Below, in pieces: positions 48,701 to 57,071 of a stretch of 64,000 bases of DNA (positions are counted from its first letter, which is position 1; each line of letters opens with the position of its first letter). Below the pieces are notes generated by a model that saw nothing but the letters and a program-made list of their open reading frames with translations, made no database searches and had not been told where the DNA came from. Position numbers and translations under genes: made by a program. Source of the DNA: Mesorhabditis belari (lineage: Eukaryota > Nematoda > Chromadorea > Rhabditida > Rhabditidae); assembly GCA_958450365.1 (NCBI GenBank), contig CAUEEP010000752.1, forward strand, positions 372,001-436,000, written 5' to 3'.

Positions 48701-51700
48701 GATTGTTTCTTTCTTGACTATTGGGTAAGTAAACCATGGTAAAGAATCAGCTAAAAGTATGGTAAAGTTGCAATTACATGGCTACAATAAGGCTTAATCA
48801 ATAAGGCTGGACATTTTTCTTCTTGAAGTTAAAATATTCATTCTAAAGCTTACTGTAATGGATAGAAGGATTGAAATTTGTGTACCTTGAACTAATCTAA
48901 TAAAGTTGTTGAAAATTTCTAAATTTTCCTGAAAATAACCATTTTCAGTTATGGTGATATTGTCCCCAAGCACTGGCCATCAAAAGTGATTACGTGTGTG
49001 CTCGCGTATGCCATTTATTGCACCTTTATCGCTGCCTCGACTTTGGTCTCGGGTGAGTGAAGGGAAAAGAGAAAGGAGAAAAAGTAGCAACAAGATCATT
49101 TGAAGTTTGTTGGATAGTGGGAAAGATTTCATAAGGGAAACGAGGTCACAATGAACTTTAGCAGAAGCTTCGGTGCTACTGCAACTTTTATATAAATTGC
49201 ATACGGAATCAAAAAGTGTTACTACCCACAAGGGAAGGTCAACTGGCTGAGCCGGCAAAATGCTATGCGATCCATTCGACGCAGGATTTTATACTGATTC
49301 CGAATATATATTCCGTTTTAGCTAAATGATAATTTATCAAGAGTTATAAGCGTCTAAGGTTTTGTTAGGAAATATGGTCATTTGGGTCATTTGGGTCTTA
49401 GCGGCCTTTTTGCAGGGGGTTTTTAGTGCAACTGGACCTAATAGTACAGCGTACGTTTCCAGAGCGAGACCACGCAAGTTCGGTCCCCGCTTTAGATTTT
49501 TCTCTTGCTTTTTATCAAAAAGCGCTGACTAGTGTTCTTTAGACTTTAGACCCTTATAACTCCTGACAAATTGCCATTTAGCTAAAACGGAATATATATT
49601 CGGAATCAGTATAAAATTCTGCATCGAATGGTATAGGTCGCATAGCATTTCGCCGGCTCAGCCAGTCATATTGAGAGATCTTGTTAGTCATAAGATCCAC
49701 CATAGTCACTTATGACCTTGTAAATATATCAGAGGAATTACTGTAGCCATTACTGTAACCATTACTGTAACCATTACTGTAGCCATTACCTTAATTAAGG
49801 AGAACGGGCAAAAGCTGAAGGAAAAGTTACGGTAGTACTTTAAATTATCTCTTATAAAGCACTAATAGCTTGTCATTTTCAGTCGGAATGACGTTGATGA
49901 TGGAAAGTGAGACAAAAGACAAGCAATACTCGAAAATGAGATTAGCAGCCGCGGAAGTGATTCAACATTGGTAACTTTTCGTGATTAATGCTTCAAGCGT
50001 TTTTGATAGGTTCCGCTATCATCTTGCCACAAATCGGAAACAGACATGGAACACGATTCCATATTTCAAGTGAGTTTGAGTGCTTGGAACCAAACAAAGC
50101 TAGTAAAAAAAGACTAAAAGCTTGAAACTTTTACCTTGTAGGCATGTGTGCTTTAAATTGTATCTGGCTGATGAAAAGATTAAAAAGACAAGAGAGTACA
50201 CAAAGAAGATCAAGGAGAAATATGGGAAGACCACGGAAAAGTGAGTTGCAAACGTATCTAGCCAGATCAAGAAAGCTAAAAGCCTTGCAGCAAACAATAA
50301 TTCTACTCTTGTAAAGCAATTAGCACAGACTCTAAAAGCTGTAGGCATTAGGGTTTTCAATCTAACCTTCACTTTCAGAAAACCGGAGAATAAGGACAAG
50401 AAACTATTGCGATACACCTCGTTGATCACACAATTGACAATGGATGACTACTACAATGATCCAAATGCAAAGCCAACTCCTGTCAAGAGAGATTCTCTAT
50501 TGTCAAAGGTTTTTTGAATTCAAAAATGATATCTAAAAGCTTTAGGCAATGTCTCTACAAAGATTCTCGATTATCCCAAGGACTTTTGTAAGAGATTTTC
50601 TGGAGATCAAGATTTTCTGATTTAGAGCGCTCAAAGTATGGACGAGCCGGATCGACGAGGGTTCAAGAAAGAGGTAGCAGTGGGTTTTGGATAAACTTAG
50701 ATGAAGGATAAGAGTAATGGTTCTTGTTTATAAAAGTAATGGTAATGTTAATGGTAATGTTAATGGTAAAGTTAATGATAATGTTAATGGTAATGCTAAT
50801 GGTAATGGTAATGGTAATGTTAATGGTAATGGTAATGTTAATGGCAATGTTAATGGTAATGGTAATGGTTCAAGAGTAATGGTGAATCTTTTGAAAACTT
50901 TTCTTATGAAGTACCCTTCTCAAAATCAAAAGTAGCAAAGTATTCTTATCCAAGAATTGTACTCAATTCTTATTCAGATAAGTAAGTAAGCTTTAGAAAA
51001 TCACTTTTGACAAATTTTTCATTCTATTTTGGGTTAACAAAATGTTGAATTTCTGGTAAAACTGCAGACAGAATTTGGGTCGGAAAATGAAGCAGAAGGG
51101 CTTTTAAATAAGGATTTTTTTGCATTGTAAATGATAAAAAGAGAAGAAATTTAGCTGTAAATTTTTTACAAAAATTATACAGCTGCCAATTTAATTTAGT
51201 TTAATTTAAATTGAATACACCGGCCTGCCGATAATTTAGTTCTAATGAGAATCGATTTTTATTCGGATCTCTTCTTTAAAGTTTTCTTTAAATTAAAACG
51301 GTCTTTTTAGATGCCAAAGTACTGATAGAACTTAAAAATACAAAAAGTTCAATGCATTTAATGCAATCAGTGCAGATAATTTTGCTAAAATATAAACCAC
51401 TTTAGGCAAAACGGGCATCAAGACTTGAGAAAACCTCTCCTTCATCCTCAATCTCTTCTTCATTCGATGGCAACGATTTTGACAAAGAAGTTGATATTCA
51501 AGTGAGTCAAAATGTCTTGTTAATGTATTTAATCTTTCAGATGCTCTATGAGAATACGTCTTTTGACAGCAAACGGACTAGTTACGATATAAATGGTGGT
51601 TTTACTTTAGAACGGATTACTCTAATAGTAGTGCACCCGGGCGAGCCGAGTTGATGACGATTTTACGGTTTCCAAGCTTTTTGCAGAAGCTCAACACTCT

Positions 51701-54700
51701 AATCACCCACTAAATCTCATCGTCAGCTACATTTTCCGACCCCACATCGATAGGTTCTGATAAGCGGTTCTCGAGATTTCGAGCAATTTCGGCGAAGCTG
51801 AGGGTGCTCTACTATTAGAGAAAACTAGTGTTTAGTAACTAGTGTTTAGCCATTGATGAGGAGGTTCTCCGAAAGTATCGTCCTCTCATTCGTTTCTTCA
51901 ACTATCTTCTTTTTCTCCGATGCATGCGGAAATTCAAGAGGTGGATAGCATACAAAGAATTAGACTAAAATTGATTGCGGCTTCAGATTGAGAAAACCGT
52001 ATCAACTGCTTGATGCCGAAACGGAACTTTGTGAGATGGAGCACAACAGGAATCAACTTTTTCATGATGTAAGTCAATTTAAGTCAATTTAAGTGTTTCA
52101 TGATGTAAGTCAATTTAAAAACCAACGAATTAGCTAGAAAAATAGAAATAATATATTATGATAGTTGAATGTTTAATGGTAAAGTTAAAGTGAATGAATT
52201 TTCAAAGTCTGATAAGTTTCAGCTCGAAATTAAATTGGAGGCAACGATCGGAAAGCCCAGTCCTTCACCTTTTCACCATAATGAGGGTATGTGCTGATGG
52301 AAAAAGGTCTTGTTATAGATTGGATGATATTTTATCAGATTTAGATTTAGATTTTAGATAAAATTGTTAGCAAAGGTTCTCATTTTCAGATAAATTCTAA
52401 GATTTGAGATTATTTTAGGTAAGTTATCAATCGAGAAACGGCTGGAAGCTGTGGAGCAGCACACAGAGGATATGGACGGAAAAGTGCAAGAGATCATCCG
52501 ATTGGCTGAGGCAATTGCTGAAATTGTTGGGTGCGATCAGTTGAACAAGACCGTTCGAGTGAGACCATGTGATTTTGGGAAAAATTTCAAGCAATAGAGT
52601 TTAGAAGCATAAAATTCTCAGTCTACTTTCGAAGCGGTAGTTCTTTTGAGCAGTGGCATACAATTTTATTAGTATGCATAGTCAAGAAAAGCACAACTAA
52701 ACTAGGATAAGTTATGTCTAAGCTTATAAATCAAAATCACATGATCACACTCAAATCCCATTCCCTTGTGCTTGTAGACCGAACGTGCTACCGTCCAAGC
52801 GATCACCCGGGAAACAAAGCGAAAAGTAGAGGAGCTGGGAATGGATCCAATGCAGCTACTGGTCGAGAAATTTGGAAGGAATCTAAAAGCAAGACGAGAG
52901 AAACAAAGGAGGAGAGAGGAAGCGGTGATTGAAGAAGCTGGAGAGATGCCCGATGAATATTGCCATACTTTACCCAAAATTTCTGTTTGTCAACGTAAAA
53001 GTATCGTTAATCAAGGGGTTTTCATTCCGCCTAATGATTTGGAGATTAATGAGCAGTAGTTGCAATTTATTAGTAGAAATTTGCTTTGAGAGTACAGTAA
53101 CCATTCACTTTTCTCATTACAGTATGCCGGATTGAAGATATAATAATAAAGTAAAGCAAGGAATGGCAAAGAAAGATTTCGGGAGAGGGGATTGAACTCT
53201 CAACCTTTTTGATGATGCTCTAACCACTATCTTCTTGCCAGAGAAGAAGGAAGAAATCGAAGTGGAAAGAGAAAGGAAGAAAGAGAAGGAAGAAAGAGAA
53301 GGGAGAAAGAGAAGAAAGAAAGAGAAGGAAGTTCAGTTCTAAGTTCATCATCTCAAATATTTTGCACTCTGGTATACTGTAACTGGTCTTCTATTATGGT
53401 TACACTGTAGTGATATATGATTGTGAACATACTGTAATTCACTTACCATAGTGTGTATATTATAATAGTTTACTGTAATAGGCAGACTGTACTTTATTTT
53501 CTGTAGTAAATGTACTGTAAAGTAAAGTAATAAGATAAAGTAACAGTTACAATCTGGGATACTGTACTATAAAGACTATAAAGATACGCAAAAGTACTAT
53601 AAAGATCTACTGTAAAGTGTAAAGTGTATTATAAAGGTCTACAATAAGATCTAATGTAAGGGATAAATAGTAGTAGACATACTTAATAGACATACTTAAT
53701 AGACTACTGTAATGAGTAACTATACTGAAAAAACTAACAGGTATACTGTAATGAGTAAACCGTAATTCGTTGTACTGTAGTGGGCAAACTGTCCTACTGT
53801 AATGAAGGCACTGGAGTCTATAAATTATCATAAATAAACTGTAAATGTATAAATAAATAGTATCAATAAATTGTAATAGCTATTCAAGTCAATTGAATAG
53901 CTATTATTCAATTGTGCCTTACTGTAAAAGTTCGTGTTTTGCTTTGCCTTAGAAAAATAGCCTTTTTCCTCATTTTGTCAGCTTTAAACTCTCAGCGTTG
54001 CACTCAAAACTGTTGACATAATATGCCCATTTTTCAACATATATCCCTTTGTTTTAAAATCATCAGCTCAAAAATATCCAATTTTCATTGCCTGGCCTCT
54101 TATCACCACCTGTTGTTGATCCACTTTGTGCTTATCTCTGCCTATTTCTTGTTGATCCACTTTATGCTTATCTCGTGTACTGCCCATTTTCTCAAAAGCC
54201 TAACTCAATTTCTATATTTCTTAAGAATATCCCATTTCTAGCCTCCAAGAGCGCAAAATCTCGGAGGTCGTGCAAAACGCGAAACCAGATCGACGAAAGA
54301 AAACTTTGCGGCGACAAAATACACTCGCCGAAATCGAGTGGCATCAATGATTTTTGTTATTGTTTTTACGCCATTGTTGTAAATTACATAGTATAATAAA
54401 TCTGACCGGAACTTTCGTGAACCATCCATGATAGTCAAAAACGGAGTCTCTTTCCTTGAAGTAGAAGCCCAGCCAGTTGTTCGCGCGAAGCACATTGCTT
54501 CCTTGAGTCTCGCCGACAAAGACTGATTCGAAGCCTAAATTTAATTTATCTCATTCCTAAAAAAAACCTATAAACTCAATATTCTCAATATTCTCAATAT
54601 TCTCAACGTTCTTGTCAATTCCCCACCTGAACTTCCCACAGCCGAATTCCTGGCGAAAGGAGTGAACCAGATCTTGTTAAGCTGTTGGATGAAAGTCGAG

Positions 54701-56101
54701 ACATCGGATACAATACCTGGATTTTTGTAAGCATAATAACTATTTGCAAGCCAAAGAATGATACTCTAGACATAGATCGATCAGATTTCCCCTGGCACAA
54801 GTTTATTCTACTCTATAAAACGAAAATCTCGTTAAGATCGAAGTTCTCGATCTTACTAGTTTGCAAAAATCATTTGTCTTTTTACCATTATCCCTCAAGA
54901 AGTTGAAGCTTTGCGTGAAGACTTGAGTTTTTTGAATCGCCGTGAAGAAATTGCCGATGGCTGAGGTTCGAGCTGACGTCATCGGATCATCCACATCGAC
55001 ACTCGGAGTTGTGAAAGTCGCCTGCAAAATTCAATTAAGTTACCTACCGTAAATACTGTAATTGGACCCCACCCCCATAATAACGGTGCGGAGTGTTATG
55101 TAGTCTAGCTTTAAACGAGTTTTTCTCGACACTGGTTTATGCTACAATGCGCGCTTAGGTATCAAAAAAATAGCTGAAATTCAGGGCTATTTTTTTGATT
55201 TAACAGCAAAACGAGATTTAACAAGCAAAACGGGGTATTTAAATACAAATTTCCCTTTCTTTGCCAATCATTTCAAAATATTCAGCTAATCAATTGAATT
55301 GAATCACTGAATACCTGAAAAAACAAAGCAATTCGGATTTAAAAGCTCTATGGATTTTCAAATCGCATATAAAAGCTAATTTTTCTTGAAAACAACAGCG
55401 GTAACGTTATTTTCTAATGCCAGCTTCGTGATTAGGGGAAAATACGTTTATTAAAGACCATAAAAACAGATTCAAATACATACCGTAAATACTGTAATAG
55501 TACCCCACCCCCATAATGACGGTGCGGAGTGTTGCGTAGTCTAGCTTTGAACGAGTTTTTCTCGACACTGGTTTATGCTACAATGCGCACTTAGGTATCA
55601 AAAATAGCCCTGAATTTCAGCTATTTTTTTGATACCAAAGACGCATTTTTTGAAAGTACGGGCGCTTTGAAAAAAATGAAATACTAAAAAACTTTTGCGA
55701 CTACGCGACTGTACGAGCGGGGGTGGCGTACTATTACAGTATTTACGGTAACTAAGTAATACACAAGCAGGCAGCAATTCGAATAACTCACCACCAACGA
55801 TTGAAAAGCGCTGTACGTCACACGATTCAAAAGAGCTGAATCAACTGTGGTAAACAATCTGAAAAATGTCAATCTTTTGGTGAATTCAAAAATTTTACGG
55901 ATTCTGAGCATTATCATGATCAGGGTTCTTCTTCGAGGCCATTTGCTAAGAATTTGTAAGTTTAAAATTGAAATTCAAAGTTTTAAACCTGAAAATTGAG
56001 TACTACTTGAGCATTTGTGGCCCGATTTTCATCGGTTGAGAAAATCGACGTCAAGACCGATTTCACGTCAACATCAAGATTGTCAGAGGTTTGGGGTCTT
56101 G
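36768..56101 (-). CDS. Tandem-domain EndoU protein; KCNQ gene nested in one intron
   Basis: Eighteen exons on the minus strand stay in phase (about 550 residues): 55989-56101, 55899-55945, 55792-55858, 54886-55021, 54627-54716, 54407-54534, 41937-42068, 40985-41053, 40806-40907, 40636-40739, 40241-40331, 38516-38633, 38367-38468, 37532-37589, 37424-37493, 37306-37384, 36925-36999, 36768-36847. Each EndoU domain shows an N-terminal helical part ([30 protein letters not shown]), a W-F-x-x-[FY]-x-R or LWFGTYNR motif, SSG, and a TSP motif. A Thr-rich linker joins them. EndoU enzymes cut RNA at U with two histidines and a lysine. Domain 2 keeps both histidines ([14 protein letters not shown]); domain 1 has serine and asparagine there ([13 protein letters not shown]) and is probably inactive. 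The sixth intron is 12.3 kb and contains a whole potassium channel gene on the other strand. The 5' start and signal peptide were not found. Confidence 0.88.
37115..37200 (-). pseudogene. tRNA-like pseudogene
   Basis: On the minus strand GGTGGTCTAGTGGATAG (A-box-like) and AAGTTCGAGTCCCAC (B-box-like) lie at tRNA spacing, but the stems do not pair. It sits in an EndoU intron and may be a SINE head. Confidence 0.45.
37750..38292. mobile_element. Foldback element in an EndoU intron
   Basis: TAATTATAGTTTGTCTAAAC on the left is mirrored at 38270-38292, and the arms pair for about 170 bases. The inner part (37940-38240) recurs at 41625-41915 in another intron of the same gene, with about 90% identity by eye. 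Confidence 0.7.
38739..39258. mobile_element. mariner-type MITE, second copy
   Basis: It matches the element at 60714-61234 in reverse order, including TTCGAGAGTGAAAACG and TAACTACCCGACTTCAC. The left end TTAGGCTTAGGCGAAAG and the right end AAAAGACTTTTTGGACAGCC are decayed versions of TTAGGTTGATGCAAAAG. The protease fragment begins directly at its right end. Confidence 0.65.
39259..39876 (+). pseudogene. Permuted copy of aspartic protease exons 9-10
   Basis: 39259-39654 copies the protease gene from intron 8 through exon 9, intron 9 and the first 39 bases of exon 10 (to about 35064). At 39654/39655 it jumps back: 39655-39876 copies 34605-34825, the start of intron 8. The order is therefore permuted relative to the gene. 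The coding part is almost unchanged (one silent change, GCC to GCT, seen in exon 9), so the event is recent. It lies in an EndoU intron, antisense to EndoU. Confidence 0.85.
40390..40450. repeat. Short tandem repeat TCTTTCTAAGA
   Basis: About five copies of an 11-base unit in an EndoU intron. Confidence 0.7.
41625..41915. repeat. Second copy of the 37.9-38.2 kb repeat
   Basis: From ACATCGGAATTCTTGTTTTC to AAGAAGTTGAGCATAGATC it follows 37940-38240 closely in the opposite half of the same host gene. It ends about 20 bases before the splice donor of EndoU exon 41937-42068. Confidence 0.65.
42127..42386. mobile_element. MITE, TACCGTAAATACTCTAATAG ends
   Basis: TACCGTAAATACTCTAATAG on the left and CTATTTATTTACGGT on the right bound about 260 bases. 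The inner ends read CGCCACCCGCTCGTACAG and CCCATTATGGGGAGTG. Relatives lie at 55045, 55481-55750 and 63695. Confidence 0.65.
42387..43382. repeat. Intronic sequence with dispersed repeat copy
   Basis: 43140-43385 is the single-unit copy of the repeat at 36090-36385. The rest is AT-rich with no exon seen. It belongs to the giant EndoU intron. Confidence 0.5.
43383..43566. mobile_element. Small Tigger-like MITE
   Basis: CAGTCGAACTTCGATATAAC on the left and ATCGAAGTTCGACTG on the right, flanked by TA, bound 184 bases. The ends resemble pogo/Tigger elements. The centre has a second hairpin (GTGTAGCTGC and GCAGCTACGC). Confidence 0.75.
43574..43836. mobile_element. Foldback element, AGTAGGCTAATTTCC ends
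   Basis: GGTAGGCTAATTTCCAC on the left and GGAAATTAGCCTACT on the right bound about 260 bases. The arms pair over about 110 bases (TAACTTTCTTCTAAGTCGG). Confidence 0.75.
44029..44122 (+). CDS. Possible alternative first exon of the KCNQ gene
   Basis: ATG at 44029 follows a splice acceptor (CTCGTTTAG) by six bases, the layout of a trans-spliced start. The frame reads [20 protein letters not shown] and ends in phase 1 before GTTGTG. It would join in frame to the exon containing ATG 46273 (acceptor AAATTTTAG). Nothing in the sequence is a known domain, the donor is weak, and phase agreement alone has a one-in-three chance. Confidence 0.35.
44359..44589. mobile_element. Short relative of the 748-base palindrome
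   Basis: CAGTACTGGACAATGAAATA ends flanked by TA on both sides bound 231 bases. It keeps the outer about 150 bases of one arm of 12825-13572 and a short stub of the other. Confidence 0.8.
44984..45505. repeat. Three tandem SINE-tail units and microsatellites
   Basis: The unit GCCAGTAAAAAGCGCTCAC to CTTTATATAGAGTAGAT occurs at about 45222-45330 and 45386-45505, and a related unit at 44984-45150. Each contains a GGACGGACAGACAGACG run and ends with TTTATATA(T/G)AGTAGAT, the SINE tail also seen at 3450-3745. ATTAG and TATTA microsatellites fill the gaps. Confidence 0.75.
45506..46264. other. Upstream region of the KCNQ gene, no clear exon
   Basis: The 108-codon minus-strand ORF at 45609-45935 is rich in basic residues and lacks splice context. 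On the plus strand a TTTTAG acceptor at about 45842 and ATG at 45878 ([16 protein letters not shown]) could mark an alternative start, but no donor follows. Confidence 0.3.
46273..53059 (+). CDS. KCNQ-type voltage-gated potassium channel, complete body
   Basis: Nineteen exons join in phase to about 723 residues: 46273-46351, 46765-46854, 46986-47056, 47451-47562, 48168-48411, 48488-48724, 48949-49052, 49883-49970, 50010-50069, 50142-50240, 50379-50508, 50626-50673, 51406-51501, 51541-51595, 51850-51940, 51987-52068, 52223-52286, 52419-52558, 52778-53059. The N-terminal YNFLDHP motif, helices S1-S2, S4 ([15 protein letters not shown]), the filter TIGYGD, a calmodulin-binding IQ-like segment (AAEVIQHW), the post-S6 helix C ([16 protein letters not shown]) and a coiled-coil tetramer region ([15 protein letters not shown]) fit KCNQ order exactly. 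KCNQ channels form tetramers in the plasma membrane and pass slow K+ currents. Odd points: the conserved PAG of S6 is replaced by AAS, the first S4 arginine by aspartate, and the S5-pore loop is long. The whole gene lies inside an EndoU intron on the opposite strand. Confidence 0.93.
46425..46745. mobile_element. Foldback in KCNQ intron 1
   Basis: Arms of about 130 bases (AAGCTAGCTTTAATCAAAAC and its inverse) pair around an AT-rich loop near 46572. It fills most of the intron and no terminal motif was identified. Confidence 0.7.
47690..48110. repeat. Inverted-repeat family shared with 28.99-29.56 kb
   Basis: Blocks ATCATTCGATGCAGAATAAA, GTGGATATTATATTTTGAG and GGCAACGGCAAAAG appear in both orientations and match the intron of the four-helix gene. 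It lies in KCNQ intron 4. Confidence 0.6.
49240..49680. mobile_element. TIR element carrying a tRNA-like segment
   Basis: GGCTGAGCCGGCAAAATGC on the left is mirrored at about 49655-49675, and the arms pair for about 110 bases (TCCGAATATATATTCCG). In the middle, 49425-49500 resembles the SINE head, with CAAGTTCGGTCCCCGC as B box, followed by AAAAAGCGCTGACTAG, which matches the unit at 45222. It lies in KCNQ intron 7. Confidence 0.7.
50738..50882 (+). repeat. GTAATG hexamer array
   Basis: About 24 copies of the 6-base unit GTAATG/GTTAATG in KCNQ intron 12. It is open in one frame and gives an artificial NGNVNGN peptide. Confidence 0.85.
51611..51824. mobile_element. MITE, CTCTAATAG family, third copy
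   Basis: GGATTACTCTAATAGTAG on the left and CTACTATTAGAGAAAAC on the right bound about 214 bases. It starts about 15 bases after the KCNQ exon 14 donor. CTAGTGTTTAG is duplicated at its right flank, so the exon 15 acceptor has a twin 14 bases upstream. Confidence 0.7.
53060..53870. repeat. KCNQ 3' flank: purine run, tRNA-like piece, ACTGTA-rich block
   Basis: AATAAA-like ATAATAAAG lies at 53143. 53175-53245 on the minus strand carries a tRNA-like segment (B box GAGTTCAATCCCC with four of five T-stem pairs). 53250-53335 is a GGAAGAAAGAGAA purine run. 53380-53870 contains about fifteen or more copies of ACTGTA, mostly as TACTGTAAT, without a fixed period. Confidence 0.6.
54241..54349. other. 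Exon-like block in the EndoU giant intron
   Basis: A GC-richer stretch follows a plus-strand acceptor (CATTTCTAG). One frame reads [20 protein letters not shown] and stops at TGA (54347). It could be an alternative last exon of the KCNQ gene, but no in-phase donor was found in its last exon. All three plus frames and one minus frame are open, so the assignment is weak. Confidence 0.3.
55045..55480. mobile_element. Truncated TACCGTAAATACTG MITE and spacer
   Basis: 55045-55200 follows the complete copy at 55481-55750 through CGACACTGGTTTATGC and then breaks off. The rest is AT-rich. It lies in the EndoU intron between exons 54886-55021 and 55792-55858. Confidence 0.6.
55481..55750. mobile_element. 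Complete TACCGTAAATACTG MITE
   Basis: TACCGTAAATACTGTAATAG and its exact complement bound 270 bases. Next to them lie CCCCACCCCCATAATG and CGAGCGGGGGTGGCG. The inner arms pair around TAGCCCTGAATTTCAGCTA. Confidence 0.8.
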
Positions 56102-56203
56102 CTGAAATTGGCCAGGTTTAGAATTGATAAAGTTTTTGATCTTTTAAGCAGCTGTTAGCTCTTTCCAAAAGCATTAGTGCTTTTGGTACTTCTTTCTTTT
56201 GTA

Positions 56204-56578
56204 CAGGGTGACCAGAAAAGATCCGTCTTTTTTTTCTAGGCTCATATTTCTATTATTTGTAGACCAAAAAGATTAATTTCTTTTTTAAATGGAAATCACA
56301 TCATTTTCTGTATATGTTTAAGATTTCATAACTATAGGATTGATGGATTATGTTTTATGTACGCTGAAAAATGGCTCGTTACTTTTTTTGAGCTATTTTT
56401 TTGAACGTTCATAAAAAATTATCTATTGGTGTCCGTTTATCAAAAAATTTGGGCAGAATTGATGGTTTAGTTTTTGAGAAATCACCGTGCAAACTTTTTC
56501 CAAGAACTTTCTTTCCAACCTAATAGAAATATGAGCCTAAGAACGGACGATTAGGACGATTTATTTTCGGTTACCCTG
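56204..56578. mobile_element. TIR element, CAGGGTGACC ends
   Basis: TACAGGGTGACCAGAAAAG on the left and TTTCGGTTACCCTGTA on the right bound 375 bases with TA flanks. The second arm also pairs around GAGCCTAAGAACGGAC and GTCTTTTTTTTCTAGGCTC. It lies just upstream of the EndoU exons. Confidence 0.6.
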
Positions 56579-56878
56579 TATTTTGCGGTCGAAAAGGTAA
56601 TCACACCCGATCTGGCGCACTGAATCCTTGATGTTTGAGGATTACAGAGAAAAATAATATTGTAAAATAATAAGATTAAAAGTAGCTTAATTTCTAGTGA
56701 AATAGTTGAGCCTCATAGCTTAGATTCTACTTGCACTTTGTGGACAAACGTTGAATCGCACCGAATTCTTTACGTTACGATGAGGCCGATTGTCTCAAAG
56801 AAACACAAGAAAGGTAGTGCACGATAGCGTGCCAGAAAGGGTGTGTTTGTTCAGCACAAAGTACACTAGCTAATAGCT

Positions 56879-57010
56879 AATAAGATAAAGGCAAGCCTTA
56901 GTTATAGCTTCGATAATCACCTCCACAGCTTTGAATCACTAGCAAATAGCTTTAAGATAAAGGCAAGCCTTAGTTATAGCTTCGATAATCACCTCCACAG
57001 CTTTGAATCA
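56879..57010. repeat. 76-base tandem duplication over a possible exon end
   Basis: GATAAAGGCAAGCCTTAG to CACAGCTTTGAATCACTA occurs twice in a row. The duplicated part includes the 3' end and donor of the exon candidate at 56993-57071. Confidence 0.75.
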
Positions 57011-57071
57011 CTAACACCAACACCAGCACCGACGAGAATCTCAATTCCATCATTATCTTGATCTAATTCTC
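56993..57071 (-). CDS. Possible upstream EndoU exon (acidic, glycine-rich)
   Basis: Between acceptor GATTCAG and donor GTGATT the minus strand reads ELDQDNDGIEIL and then VGAGVGVSDSK. Acidic glycine-valine stretches of this kind could form the N-terminal part of a secreted EndoU protein. It ends in phase 2, while the next known exon needs phase 1, so one more exon or another donor is required. Confidence 0.35.

Noticed and set aside
50717..50935. NGNVNGN repeat ORF
   Set aside because: It is a hexamer array within a KCNQ intron.
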